Assembly: GCF_001279775.1 (NCBI RefSeq)
Contig: NZ_LGDG01000261.1
Coordinates: 34,747-98,746 of the forward strand
Origin: Streptomyces sp. MMG1533
Lineage (GTDB): Bacteria > Actinomycetota > Actinomycetes > Streptomycetales > Streptomycetaceae
Direction of reading: 5' to 3'
Length of the DNA stretch: 64,000 bases
Below the pieces are notes generated by a model. The model searched no databases. It was given only the letters and a program-made list of their open reading frames with translations, and was not told the DNA's origin. Below, in pieces: positions 8,275-17,308 of this stretch (position 1 is its first letter; each line of letters begins with the position of its first letter). A program made the position numbers and the translations under genes.

Positions 8275-9036
8275 ATGTACGCACCGGAGCGGCAGCAGGA
8301 GATCCTCCGGCTGGCCCGTGACGGCGGCCGCGTGGACGTGGTGTCGCTGGCCGAGGAGTTCCAGGTCACGGCGGAGACGATCCGCCGCGACCTGAAGGCC
8401 CTCGACCGCGCCGGCCTCCTCCGCCGGGTGCACGGTGGCGCCATCCCCGCCGGGCGCCTCGACTTCGAGCCGGACCTCGCCGAGCGCGAGACGACGGCGG
8501 CCGACGAGAAGGACCACATCGCCAAGGCGGCCCTCGCGGAACTGCCGACCGAGGGCACGATGGTCCTCGACGCCGGTACGACGGTGGCGCGGCTGGCCGG
8601 CGCGATCCCCCTGGAGGCGGCGCTCACCGTCGTCACGCACTCCCTGCCGATCGCCGCCCGCCTCGCGGACCACCCCGGCATCCAGCTCCACCTCGTCGGG
8701 GGGCGTGTACGGCACCGTACGCGCGCCGCCGTGGACGCCTGGGCGCTGCGGGCGTACGGCGAGATCAGGGCCGATGTCCTCTTCGTGGCGGCCAACGGCT
8801 TCTCCGCCGACCACGGCCTGACCACTCCCGACCTCGCCGAGGCCGCGGTGAAGCGCGCGGCGATGGCCGCGGCCCGCCGCGTGGTGCTGCTCGCCGACTC
8901 CTCCAAGCACGGCCAGGAGCACTTCGCCCGCTTCGGCGACCTGAGCGACGTGGACCTGCTGATCACCGACAGCGGGCTGAGCCCCGAAGACGCCGCCGCG
9001 ATCGAGCGCGGCGGCACGGAAGTAGTGCGCGCATGA
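8275..9036 (+). CDS. fruR: DeoR-family regulator of the fructose PTS operon
   Basis: 253 residues. The N-terminal DeoR HTH (MYAPERQQEILRLARDGGRV, then VTAETIRRDLKAL) is followed by the DeoRC sugar-phosphate sensor domain with DAGTTVARLAG (about residues 100-110). It is first in fruR-fruK-fruA and overlaps fruK by 4 bp (ATGA). FruR is expected to repress the operon and be relieved by fructose 1-phosphate. The segment upstream contains TGCCCGAA (8178-8185) and its complement TTCGGGCA (8247-8254), possible half-sites. Start ATG with GATCGGAGG before it. Confidence 0.92.
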   Translation: MYAPERQQEILRLARDGGRVDVVSLAEEFQVTAETIRRDLKALDRAGLLRRVHGGAIPAGRLDFEPDLAERETTAADEKDHIAKAALAELPTEGTMVLDAGTTVARLAGAIPLEAALTVVTHSLPIAARLADHPGIQLHLVGGRVRHRTRAAVDAWALRAYGEIRADVLFVAANGFSADHGLTTPDLAEAAVKRAAMAAARRVVLLADSSKHGQEHFARFGDLSDVDLLITDSGLSPEDAAAIERGGTEVVRA

Positions 9037-9980
9037 TCCTCACCGTCACCCCGAACCCGTCCCTGGACCGTACCTACGAGATTCCCTCGCTGGAGCGCGG
9101 CGAGGTCATCCGCGCCACCGGTGAGCGCATGGACCCCGGTGGCAAGGGCGTCAACGTCTCGCGCGCCGTCTCGGCCGCCGGACAGCGCACGGTCGCGGTG
9201 CTGCCCCTGGGTGGTGCGCCCGGCGCGCTCGTCGCCGACCTGCTGGACGCGCAGGGCATCGAGGTCGCGCCGGTGCCGGTCGCCGGAGCCACCCGCTCGA
9301 ACATCGCGCTCGCGGAGTCGGACGGCGTGCTCACGAAGATCAACGCGCCGGGTCCCGAACTGTCGGTGGAGGAGCAGGAACTGCTCCTTGAGACGGTGCG
9401 CGTGCAGTCGCGCGACGCGGACTGGATCGCCTGCTGCGGAAGCCTGCCGCGGGGGCTCGCGCCGGAGTGGTACGCCGAGCTGGTCGCGCGGGCGCACGCC
9501 GCGGGCGCACGGATCGCGCTGGACAGCTCCGGACCCGCCCTGCTCGCCGCGCTGCGCGAGCGGCCGGACGTGGTGAAGCCCAATGCCGAGGAACTTGCGG
9601 AGGCCGTCGGGCGCCCCCTGGCCACGGTCGGCGACGCGGTGAAGGCGGCCGAGGAACTGCGCGAGATGGGCGCGCGCGCCGTGCTCGCGAGCCTGGGTGC
9701 CGACGGTCAACTGCTCGTGAACGACGCGGGCGCCTGGTTCGGCAGCGCGCGGGTCGACGTCGTACGCAGCAATGTGGGCGCCGGCGACTCCTCTCTCGCC
9801 GGGTTCCTGATCGCCGGCGGCAGCGGCCCCGACGCGCTCGCCTCCGCCGTCGCACACGGCGCGGCGGCCGTCCAGCTGCCCGGCAGCGTGATGCCGACGC
9901 CGTCCGACCTGGACCCGGCGGCGGTGACGGTCACGGCCGAGGTGCCGGTGGATCGCGTACTGAAGGAGCCGGTGTCATGA
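9033..9980 (+). CDS. fruK: 1-phosphofructokinase
   Basis: 315 residues of the PfkB/ribokinase family. It begins MILTVTPNPSLDRTYEIP, has the GGKGVNVSRAV sugar-binding motif (about residues 32-42), and the PfkB signature near the C-terminus, NVGAGDSSLAGFL, with the catalytic Asp in GAGD. It phosphorylates fructose 1-phosphate, made by FruA, to fructose 1,6-bisphosphate in the cytosol. It is translationally coupled to fruR. Its stop codon overlaps the ATG of a small open frame leading up to fruA. Confidence 0.95.
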   Translation: MILTVTPNPSLDRTYEIPSLERGEVIRATGERMDPGGKGVNVSRAVSAAGQRTVAVLPLGGAPGALVADLLDAQGIEVAPVPVAGATRSNIALAESDGVLTKINAPGPELSVEEQELLLETVRVQSRDADWIACCGSLPRGLAPEWYAELVARAHAAGARIALDSSGPALLAALRERPDVVKPNAEELAEAVGRPLATVGDAVKAAEELREMGARAVLASLGADGQLLVNDAGAWFGSARVDVVRSNVGAGDSSLAGFLIAGGSGPDALASAVAHGAAAVQLPGSVMPTPSDLDPAAVTVTAEVPVDRVLKEPVS

Positions 9981-10213
9981 CGAACCACTTGTCCTCCGGC
10001 GTCCTCACCGGACCGGCCTCGATGCGGCGGGCCTCCCCGTTACTCGCCGCGGCCGAAGGGAGGCAGGGCCACCTGAGCCGGCCCGCCGCCCGGAGGGGGC
10101 GGGTCTTCCCCGGTCCCGCCCCCTCCACCCCCATGAACCCCCACTGCACCCCCGTCCCCGCCCCCGCCCACCACACTCCCCGGGCGATACGCGTGCGAAG
10201 GAGCCCGCGATGA
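9977..10213 (+). CDS. possible 78-residue ORF bridging fruK and fruA (uncertain)
   Basis: An ATG overlaps the fruK stop (ATGA) and the frame ends in a TGA that overlaps the fruA ATG (ATGA), so the frame exactly fills the 229-bp gap. It contains a TTA codon near residue 22, the only in-frame TTA noticed in any gene of the window. The product would be basic and rich in Pro, Arg, Ala and His with no recognisable domain. The C-rich second half makes codon statistics uninformative. It may be a non-coding leader, since fruA has its own GAAGGAG site. Confidence 0.25.
   Translation: MTNHLSSGVLTGPASMRRASPLLAAAEGRQGHLSRPAARRGRVFPGPAPSTPMNPHCTPVPAPAHHTPRAIRVRRSPR
10082..10103 (+). terminator. hairpin between fruK and fruA, possible attenuator
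   Basis: CCCGCC (10082-10087) pairs with GGCGGG (10098-10103), with an inner CCC/GGG and a small loop, followed by TCTTCC. It could reduce read-through from fruRK into fruA; weak evidence. Confidence 0.3.
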
Positions 10214-12267
10214 GCGAGATGATCACCGCGGATCTGGTCGACCTCGACCTGTCCGCCGACACCAAGGAAGCGGCGGCGCGTGCCCTCGCCGAGCGCATGG
10301 TCGCCCTGGGCCGGGTGACCGACCTGGAGGGCTACCTCGCCGACGTGGCCGCCCGCGAGGCACAGATGCCGACCGGCCTCGACGGCGGCATCGGTATCCC
10401 GCACTGCCGCAGTGAGCACGTCACCGAGCCGACGCTCGCCTTCGGGCGCAGCGCCGCCGGAATCGACTTCGGCGCGGCCGACGGCCCCGCCGACCTGATC
10501 TTCCTGATCGCCGCCCCCGCGGGCGCCGACGACGCCCATCTGACGATCCTGTCCTCGCTGGCCCGGCAGCTGATGAACGCCGAGTTCACCGACGCACTGC
10601 GGTCGGTGGGCGACGCGGCGGCCGCGGCGGCACTGATCCGCGGGGACGAGCCCGAGGCGGCCGAGGCCACCTCCGAAGACTCCGTGGCGGCGCCGGCGGC
10701 GGCCTCCGCCGGCGCCGCCACGGGTACCGACGACGCCGGGGACGCCGGTGCTTCCGAAGAGCGCCCGTTCCGGATCGTCGCCGTCACCTCCTGCCCCACC
10801 GGCATCGCCCACACCTACATGGCGGCCGAGTCGCTGGAGAACGCGGGCCGCGAGGCGGGCGTCGAACTCGTCGTCGAGACGCAGGGCTCGGCCGGCTTCA
10901 CCCGGCTCGACCCGGCGGTGATCGCGGCGGCGGACGGCGTGATCTTCGCCCACGACGTGCCCGTACGCGAAAAGGACCGCTTCGCCGGGAAGCCGACCGT
11001 CGACGTCGGTGTGAAGGCCGGCATCAACAAGCCCGCCGAACTCATCGCCGACGTGCGCGGCAGGGCCGAGCGCGGCGAGGTCACCGCGGCCTCCAAGGGC
11101 GGTACGCCCGTCGAGCGGGCCGGTGAGGCCGGCGACAGCTACGGCACCAAGCTGCGCAAGTGGCTGATGACCGGCGTCAGTTACATGGTCCCGTTCGTCG
11201 CCGCGGGCGGTCTGCTGATCGCCCTCGGGTTCGCCATCGGCGGCTGGGAGATCAACAAGGCGCCCTCGGTCATGGAGCACTTCTCCTGGACCCAGGTCGA
11301 CAGCTGGGCCGCCCTGCTGTTCCAGATCGGCGGGGTCGCCTTCGGCTTCCTCATCCCGGTCCTCGCCGGATACATCGCCTACGGCATGGCGGACCGCCCC
11401 GGTCTCGTCCCCGGCTTCGTCGGCGGAATGATCGCCTCCAACATCGCAGCGGGCTTCCTCGGCGGCCTGGTGGCCGGTCTGCTGGCAGGTGGCGTCGTCC
11501 TCGCGATCCAGCGGATCAAGATCCCGCCGGTGCTGCGCGGCATCATGCCGGTGGTGGTGATCCCGCTGATCTCCTCCATCGTCGTCGGCTTCCTGATGTT
11601 CGTCGTGGTCGGCAAGCCCATCGCCGAGGCCCAGAAGGGCATGACGGACTGGCTCTCGGGCCTCTCCGGCACCAACGCGATCCTGCTCGGCGTCCTGCTC
11701 GGCCTGATGATGTGCTTCGACCTCGGCGGCCCGGTCAACAAGGTCGCGTACGCCTTCGCCACCGCCGGTATCGCCGCCCAGAGCCCCAGCGACTCCGCGA
11801 TGAAGGTCATGGCCGCGGTGATGGCCGCGGGCATGGTCCCGCCGCTGGGCATGGCGCTCGCGACCACCATCCGCAAGAAGCTCTTCACCCCCACCGAGCG
11901 CGAGAACGGCAAGGCCGCCTGGGTCCTGGGCGCCTCCTTCATCTCGGAGGGCGCGATCCCGTTCGCCGCGGCGGACCCGCTGCGGGTCATCCCGGCCTCG
12001 ATGGCGGGCGGCGCGGTCACCGGCGCCCTGTCGATGGCCTTCGGCGCCACGCTCCGCGCACCGCACGGCGGCGTCTTCGTGGTCCCGCTGATCGGCAACG
12101 CCTTCCTCTACCTGATCGCCATCGCGGCGGGCGTGTGCGTCACCACGGCTCTGGTCGTCGCACTGAAGAGCATGCGCAAGCCGGCACCGGGAGCCGTGAC
12201 CGCCGAGGCGGCGGACGGTGGCTCGGCCACGCAGTCGGCCGAGCGGAAGCAGCCGGTCGCGGCATAG
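10210..12267 (+). CDS. fruA: fructose-specific PTS permease, fused EIIABC
   Basis: 685 residues with three PTS modules. EIIA (residues 1 to about 150) has the phospho-accepting His65 in GIGIPHCRSEH. EIIB follows an Ala-rich linker, with Cys195 in VAVTSCPTGIAHTYMA. The membrane EIIC spans about residues 310-665 and contains GGPVNKVAYAF and SEGAIPFAAADPLRV. It imports fructose across the membrane as fructose 1-phosphate, using phosphate from EI/HPr encoded elsewhere. The ATG has GAAGGAG upstream. The A-B-C order matches Streptomyces FruA. Confidence 0.95.
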   Translation: MSEMITADLVDLDLSADTKEAAARALAERMVALGRVTDLEGYLADVAAREAQMPTGLDGGIGIPHCRSEHVTEPTLAFGRSAAGIDFGAADGPADLIFLIAAPAGADDAHLTILSSLARQLMNAEFTDALRSVGDAAAAAALIRGDEPEAAEATSEDSVAAPAAASAGAATGTDDAGDAGASEERPFRIVAVTSCPTGIAHTYMAAESLENAGREAGVELVVETQGSAGFTRLDPAVIAAADGVIFAHDVPVREKDRFAGKPTVDVGVKAGINKPAELIADVRGRAERGEVTAASKGGTPVERAGEAGDSYGTKLRKWLMTGVSYMVPFVAAGGLLIALGFAIGGWEINKAPSVMEHFSWTQVDSWAALLFQIGGVAFGFLIPVLAGYIAYGMADRPGLVPGFVGGMIASNIAAGFLGGLVAGLLAGGVVLAIQRIKIPPVLRGIMPVVVIPLISSIVVGFLMFVVVGKPIAEAQKGMTDWLSGLSGTNAILLGVLLGLMMCFDLGGPVNKVAYAFATAGIAAQSPSDSAMKVMAAVMAAGMVPPLGMALATTIRKKLFTPTERENGKAAWVLGASFISEGAIPFAAADPLRVIPASMAGGAVTGALSMAFGATLRAPHGGVFVVPLIGNAFLYLIAIAAGVCVTTALVVALKSMRKPAPGAVTAEAADGGSATQSAERKQPVAA

Positions 12268-12358
12268 CCCTTTGGGATGCTGTGAGTTGTTCACGGCACA
12301 TGCGAGATACGTCACGGTCCGGGGCTTCGGTCCCGGACCGTGGTGTCTACTGGAACGT

Positions 12359-12610
12359 ATGCCTGAGCACGTCTCGGTCTACCAGTTGCTTGGTATGACC
12401 TTCCTCGTCCTGGTGGCCGTCGCCTGGGCCGCCGGCCTGGTCTTCATGCTGCGCCGCGGCCGCGTCGAAGCCGCCCTGTGGCGCGCTCGGACGCTGCCCG
12501 CGCTGCCGCACCAGCGGCAGGTCGGCCCGCAGCGGGAGTCCGTCGAGCTGACGCCGACGGAAGAGGACGAGTTCGCGGGTCTGGTACGACGGCTCAGCGC
12601 CGGCCGCTGA
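12359..12610 (+). CDS. small single-pass membrane protein, unknown function
   Basis: 83 residues. The start is ATG at 12359. One transmembrane helix lies at about residues 9-31 (LLGMTFLVLVAVAWAAGLVF), followed by a basic cytoplasmic-looking tail and an acidic end (PTEEDEFAGLVRR). No known domain is recognised. It sits 91 bp after fruA on the same strand but looks independent, and converges with the DUF6227-like gene. A similar small protein follows fruA in other streptomycetes (memory). Confidence 0.65.
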   Translation: MPEHVSVYQLLGMTFLVLVAVAWAAGLVFMLRRGRVEAALWRARTLPALPHQRQVGPQRESVELTPTEEDEFAGLVRRLSAGR

Positions 12611-12629
12611 CCCGCTCGGGGAACCCCGC

Positions 12630-13376
12630 TCAGGAGACCTGCGCCGCCCGCCGCTCCATCGCGTCCCTGGCCGCGTCCTCGCTCACGTACACCTCGCACA
12701 TGTGCCGCCCGTCCGGCGTCGCAGTGTGCTCGACCTCCCAGAGGGAGACCTCCGCGCCGTCCCGCAGCAGGAACGCGTGCTCGTAGAGCGAGATGGACAA
12801 CCCGGCGCGGCCCGTGCGGCTGGGGCGCCCGAAGGCCTGCGTGATCTGGTGCGCGAACGCCGTGGTCAGCAGCTCGGCCGTCTCCGCGTCCGGCCGGTCC
12901 GTGTTCTCCGCCCGGCGCAGCACCCGGCGCGCGTGGTCCGCCGAGTCGTCGGGCAGGTACGCGTGGCGCGGCACGGGGATCTGCGACAGCTGCATCGTCA
13001 CCGGCAGTTCGAAGTCCGGAGCGTCCGCCGGCAGGGGCAGGCGGGCGGTGGCCGCGCGCAGCTCCTCCTCGTCCACGTACACCTCGTGCTGCGGGTCGCT
13101 GCCCGGCGCGGTGTTGTGGACGAGCTCCCACAGCGTGAGTGCCGAGCCGTCGACGAGCAGCCAGGTGTGGCGGTACGTCTCGCGGTGCAGCCCCGCGCTG
13201 TGATGCGCGGAGTGCAGCGAACTGTCGTGCGCCAGCGCGCAGTCCAGTCGCTGGATCGTCTCGTCGGGCAGCTCGAAGGAGTTCAGGGCACGGCCGAGGA
13301 GCCGCGCGAGGTGCTCCTCCGGAGACTCGGGCGACTCGGGTGGTTCGTACGCTGCCGTCTCGTACGGAACGCTCAA
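12630..13376 (-). CDS. DUF6227-like hypothetical protein with internal duplication
   Basis: 248 residues, no signal peptide or transmembrane helix. The protein contains two similar halves. HTWLLVDGSALTLWELVHN (about residues 70-88) with HEVYVDEEELRAA reappears as HAFLLRDGAEVSLWEVEHT (about 196-214) with CEVYVSEDAARDA. This suggests an old tandem duplication of a roughly 100-residue unit. I recall this actinomycete family as DUF6227, with no assigned function. The N-terminus is acidic and Pro/Glu-rich (PPESPESPEEHLAR). It is a single gene facing away from the L,D-transpeptidase terminator. Confidence 0.75.
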   Translation of the reverse strand: MSVPYETAAYEPPESPESPEEHLARLLGRALNSFELPDETIQRLDCALAHDSSLHSAHHSAGLHRETYRHTWLLVDGSALTLWELVHNTAPGSDPQHEVYVDEEELRAATARLPLPADAPDFELPVTMQLSQIPVPRHAYLPDDSADHARRVLRRAENTDRPDAETAELLTTAFAHQITQAFGRPSRTGRAGLSISLYEHAFLLRDGAEVSLWEVEHTATPDGRHMCEVYVSEDAARDAMERRAAQVS

Positions 13377-13480
13377 GGTTTCTCCCGGCGTTGCTGCATG
13401 TCACCTTGTGGGTGCATACCGTAGCCCCTCGGTCGGACATCATGTCCGGGAACCGAGAAAACGTACGCCCGGAAAACGGG

Positions 13481-13511
13481 CGGGCCGCGGGGAAAGTTCC
13501 CACGCGGCCCG
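13481..13511 (-). terminator. terminator after the L,D-transpeptidase gene
   Basis: CGGGCCGCG (13481-13489) pairs with CGCGGCCCG (13503-13511), with an inner GGGAA/TTCCC stem. On the minus strand it is followed by CCCGTTTTCC. Confidence 0.65.
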
Positions 13512-13562
13512 ATGGTTCGTCAAAAACTGCCGGTCAGAGGCCCCTTGGGCGTCGGGCTGCGA

Positions 13563-14780
13563 TCATGCGGCACTCCCCGCAACCCACTCGTTCCACGCCA
13601 TGTTCCAGCCGTTCAACCCGTTGTCGGGCGACACCGTCTTGTCGGGGGAGTTCTTGACGATCACGACGTCCCCGACGATCGAGTTGTCGTAGAACCACTT
13701 GGCGTTCGTGTCGGCCCCGGCGCCCTGCACGTCCTGGAGGCCGACGCAGCCGTGGCTGGTGCCCTGGCGGCCGAAGGGCGGGTTGCCCTTGTTGTACCAG
13801 TAGTTGCCGTGGACGAAGGTCCCCGACGTCGTCAGGCGCATCGCGTGCGGGACGTCCGGGATGTCGTACGCGTTGTCGAGGCCGACCGTCCTGCTGTCCA
13901 TCCGCAGCTTCGCGAACTTCTCCGAGATCACCATCTGCCCGTTGTACGTGGTGAACTCCGCGCTGCCCGCCGAGATCGGCACCGTCTTGAGGGTCCTGCC
14001 GTCCCGCGCGACCGTCATGGTCTGCGTGTTCACGTCGACCGTGGACACCTGCGAGCGGCCGATCGTGAAGGTGACGGTCTTCTTCTGCACCCCGACGACG
14101 CCGTTCGCGCCCTCGACCCCGTCCAGGTCGATCTTCATGGTGACCTTGGAGCCGGCCTTCCAGTACTCCTCGGGCCGGAAGTCGAGCCGCTGCGCCCCGA
14201 ACCAGTGCCCGACCACCTTCTGCCCGGTGTTCGACGACACCGTGATGTGCGACTGCACGGCCTTCTGGTCGCTGATCGCCTTGTCGAACCTGAACGACAC
14301 CGGCATCCCGACACCCACCGTCGTCCCGTCGTCGGGCGTGTACGTCCCGATGAAGCTGTTGGCCGAACTGACGGTGGTGAAGGCGGACTTGGCGGCCTCG
14401 GTCCGCCCGTCCGAGTCCTTCGCGGTCGCCGCTATCTCGTACTTCGTCCCCCGCTCCAGCTGCTCCTTCGGCTTCCAGCTGCCGCCGTCGGCGGATATCG
14501 CCCCCGGTACGGCCGTCCCCGCGCCGGCCACCGTCATCTTCACGTCCGTCAGCTTCCCGTCGCTGACCTTCACTCCGGTCGTGTTGATCGACGCGCCGGT
14601 CGAGCCGTCCTCGGCCGAGATGGAGATCTTCGCCGCCGAGGACTTGGCGGAGTCCCCGGCGTTCTTGTCGTCGTTCTTGGCATTGGCGCTGCCACCGCAC
14701 GCGGTGAGGGTGAGGGCGCCGACCATCAGGGCGGCACAGGCCCCGAGTACGCGCCGCGCTGCTTTGTCCGGCGTTGTCAC
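13563..14780 (-). CDS. L,D-transpeptidase lipoprotein (Ig-like domains + YkuD)
   Basis: 405 residues. I chose the GTG at 14780, preceded by GGAGCAACTC, giving a lipoprotein signal peptide with lipobox LTAC (about residues 22-25). Two Ig-like/BIg domains (about 50-240) precede the YkuD catalytic domain. The motif is HGNYWYNKG...TSHGCVGL with nucleophile Cys345. This is the layout of mycobacterial LdtMt2. It would form 3-3 cross-links in peptidoglycan outside the membrane. Carbapenem sensitivity and beta-lactam by-pass are general family properties. Transcribed alone, followed by the hairpin at 13481. Confidence 0.92.
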   Translation of the reverse strand: MTTPDKAARRVLGACAALMVGALTLTACGGSANAKNDDKNAGDSAKSSAAKISISAEDGSTGASINTTGVKVSDGKLTDVKMTVAGAGTAVPGAISADGGSWKPKEQLERGTKYEIAATAKDSDGRTEAAKSAFTTVSSANSFIGTYTPDDGTTVGVGMPVSFRFDKAISDQKAVQSHITVSSNTGQKVVGHWFGAQRLDFRPEEYWKAGSKVTMKIDLDGVEGANGVVGVQKKTVTFTIGRSQVSTVDVNTQTMTVARDGRTLKTVPISAGSAEFTTYNGQMVISEKFAKLRMDSRTVGLDNAYDIPDVPHAMRLTTSGTFVHGNYWYNKGNPPFGRQGTSHGCVGLQDVQGAGADTNAKWFYDNSIVGDVVIVKNSPDKTVSPDNGLNGWNMAWNEWVAGSAA

Positions 14781-14939
14781 GAGTTGCTCCAATTTAAGAT
14801 GGTGTGTGCGATCCGCTCCAGTGCGTGGAGAAGGAGGGGATCGATCGGCGGTCGGGTTCCCACAGACCGCCATGAACGCCATCACGTGACAGAACCGGGA
14901 CAAACAAACGCACGAACGCACCCCCTTGGGGAATGCGCG

Positions 14940-15968
14940 TCAGCGGCCCCCGTACAACTCCCCGTACGACGGCCACACCCCGCCCGGCCCGTCCACCGAC
15001 TCGGCCGCGCGCACGGCGCGCACGATCGCGCGGGTCACGACGTCCGCGCCCGCCGCGAGGATCTCGTTCAGCGGGAGGGGACGCTCGGTGTCGAGCGGGC
15101 GGGCCCCGGTCGCCAGCGCGAACACCGTGTCGCCGTCGTGGAGCAGATGCACCGGCCGCACGGCACGCGCGAGGCCGTCGTGCGCCGTACCGGCCACCTT
15201 CTGTGCCTGCGCCTTCGACAGTTCCGCGTCGGTGGCCACCACCGCGAGCGTGGTGTTGAGCGGGGGAGGCGCGCTCTGCGCCGCGAGGTCGGCGAGGCGC
15301 CGGCGTGCGGCATCGTGGACCCGCTCCTGCGGGTACTCCACGCGCCCCTGGAACAACTCCCCGTACAGCACCCCCGTTTCCGGATCCTGTACCGACCCCG
15401 CCGCGTTCGCCACCACCAGCGCGGCCACCGTGATCCCCGAGTCGAGGACGACGCTCGCGGTGCCCACGCCGCCCTTCATCAACCCGACCGTGGCGCCCGT
15501 GCCCGCGCCCACGCAGCCCTCCCGCACCCGCGCTCCGGGCTCGCTCGCCGCAGCCGCCTCGACGGCCGCCCGGCCGGTGGCCGCGTCGGGCCTGGCCCGG
15601 AAGTCGCCGCCGCGCCCCAGGTCGAAGACACAGGCGGCGGGCACCACCGGGACGACATGCGCCGGATCCGCCCCGACCCGCACTCCGCGCCCCTGCTCCT
15701 CCAGCCAGGCCATCACCCCGGACGCCGCGTCGAGCCCGTACGCGCTGCCGCCGGTCAGCACGATCGCGTCGATCTTCTGCACCACGTTGCGCGGGTCGAG
15801 GGCGTCGGTCTCCTTGGTGCCGGGTCCGCCGCCCCGCACGTCCACGGCGGCCACGGCGCCGCCCGCCGGGGCGAGGACGACCGTGGTGCCGGTGAGCCAA
15901 CCGTCACCGGTGCGTGTCGCGTGCCCCACGCGCACCCCGGCGACGTCCGTCAAAGCGTCAACTGTCAT
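14940..15968 (-). CDS. P1-family peptidase (DmpA/BapA-like N-terminal nucleophile aminopeptidase)
   Basis: 342 residues. Typical P1 motifs are seen: VGHATR near the start, LTGGSAYGLDAASGVM (about residues 70-85), and the autocleavage site LNTTLAVVATDAEL. By comparison with DmpA (Ser250 in SSIVVVATDA), the nucleophile here would be Thr240. Self-cleavage before it would give alpha and beta chains. Members hydrolyse N-terminal D- or beta-amino acids or simple peptides; the substrate is not known here. The ATG at 15968 is close to the LtrA gene on the same strand (41-bp gap). Confidence 0.88.
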   Translation of the reverse strand: MTVDALTDVAGVRVGHATRTGDGWLTGTTVVLAPAGGAVAAVDVRGGGPGTKETDALDPRNVVQKIDAIVLTGGSAYGLDAASGVMAWLEEQGRGVRVGADPAHVVPVVPAACVFDLGRGGDFRARPDAATGRAAVEAAAASEPGARVREGCVGAGTGATVGLMKGGVGTASVVLDSGITVAALVVANAAGSVQDPETGVLYGELFQGRVEYPQERVHDAARRRLADLAAQSAPPPLNTTLAVVATDAELSKAQAQKVAGTAHDGLARAVRPVHLLHDGDTVFALATGARPLDTERPLPLNEILAAGADVVTRAIVRAVRAAESVDGPGGVWPSYGELYGGR

Positions 15969-16009
15969 GGGGCCAGTGTCGTCCAGGCACCGGCCCCGCC
16001 CCGGGACCG

Positions 16010-17215
16010 TCAGGCCGCCGGGGCCGCCCGTCTGCTCTCCCCGCTCTCCCGGGCGACCATCCGCGCCGTCAGCGTGGTGCCGACCGCCACCGCGCCCGCC
16101 GTCACCACGCCCGCGGCAAGCACCGCCCAGTCGCCCAGGAAGCTGCAGCAGATCACCAGCAGCGCCGTGGTCGGCAACACCAGTTGCTGGGCGGTGCCCA
16201 CCTTGAAGTGGCGTGAGTGCAGCACCCAGACAGTGAGCAGGTAGAGCGCCGTCGGCAGGGTCACGGCGGACGACGCCGCCAGCGTGGAGATGTGCGCCTT
16301 GCCGATCGCCTGCTCGACCGCGACCTCCAGGCCGGCGCCGATCGCCGCGGCCGAGGCGAAGACCAGGTAGTGGCCGTAGCCCCACAGGAACGCCTGCTTG
16401 TTGGAGCGGAGATGGCCGTGGATGGGCACCACGAAGTAGATCCACCAGGCGGCGAAGATGATCAGCAGGCCGCCCGCGGCGATCGGCAGCAGTTCGTCCA
16501 GCGCGTCGTTCTCCTCGATGCCGGACTTCACGGCGACCGTGGCCGCGGCGATCGTCTCGCCGAGCACGATGATCGTGAACAGCCCGTACCGCTCCGCGAT
16601 GTGGTGCGGGTGCCAGGACGTCGGATGGTCCTTCTCGGCGTAGGGCGGCACACACATCTCGAGGAGCGCCATCACCAGGAACACCCAGGGCCTGGCCCCC
16701 TCGGGCAGGAACAGCAGCCCCAGCCAGCCGACCTGGCAGAGCAGCACGCCACCGGCGTACCGCAGGGCCATCGTTCTCTCCGGGCCCTCGCTCGACCGTG
16801 CCACCCGCAGCCACTGCGCCGTCATGGCGAGCCGCATGATCGCGTAGCCCAGCCAGACGGCCAGGAACTCGTTGTCCTCGAACGCCCGGGAGACCCCGGC
16901 CGCGAGCACCAGGACACCGGAGATCTGGAGCAGGGTCACGACCCGGTACAGGGCGTCGTCGTTGTCGTACGCCGAGGCGAACCACGTGAAGTTCATCCAC
17001 GCCCACCAGATGGCGAAGAAGACCATCGCGTAGTCGAGGATGCCCTCGCCGGTGTGCGCCTCCGCCACGGCGTGCACCAGCTGGATGCCCGCCTGGGCGA
17101 TCGCCACGACGAAACACAGGTCGAAGAAGAGCTCGAGCGGTGAGGCGACCCGGTGCGCCTCGTCGCGGCCGCGGGCGGTGAGTCTGCGCAGGGGGCTCCG
17201 GGAACTGGAGGTCAT
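16010..17215 (-). CDS. low temperature requirement protein A (LtrA) family membrane protein
   Basis: 401 residues with about 11-12 hydrophobic helices. The family start PLELFFDLCFVVAIAQ and the centre with HHIAERYGLFTIIVLGETI (about residues 205-223) are characteristic of LtrA. The Listeria homologue is needed for growth at low temperature, but the biochemical function is unresolved. ATG at 17215. It lies upstream of the P1 peptidase on the same strand, perhaps co-transcribed. Confidence 0.88.
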   Translation of the reverse strand: MTSSSRSPLRRLTARGRDEAHRVASPLELFFDLCFVVAIAQAGIQLVHAVAEAHTGEGILDYAMVFFAIWWAWMNFTWFASAYDNDDALYRVVTLLQISGVLVLAAGVSRAFEDNEFLAVWLGYAIMRLAMTAQWLRVARSSEGPERTMALRYAGGVLLCQVGWLGLLFLPEGARPWVFLVMALLEMCVPPYAEKDHPTSWHPHHIAERYGLFTIIVLGETIAAATVAVKSGIEENDALDELLPIAAGGLLIIFAAWWIYFVVPIHGHLRSNKQAFLWGYGHYLVFASAAAIGAGLEVAVEQAIGKAHISTLAASSAVTLPTALYLLTVWVLHSRHFKVGTAQQLVLPTTALLVICCSFLGDWAVLAAGVVTAGAVAVGTTLTARMVARESGESRRAAPAA

Positions 17216-17308
17216 GAGACCAAGCACAGCAGATGAAGCGCCCTTTTTCTTGTGAATGGATTCACAACCAGGGGAGGGGCTGAACTCCCGGGCCGTACCC
17301 TGGGACGT

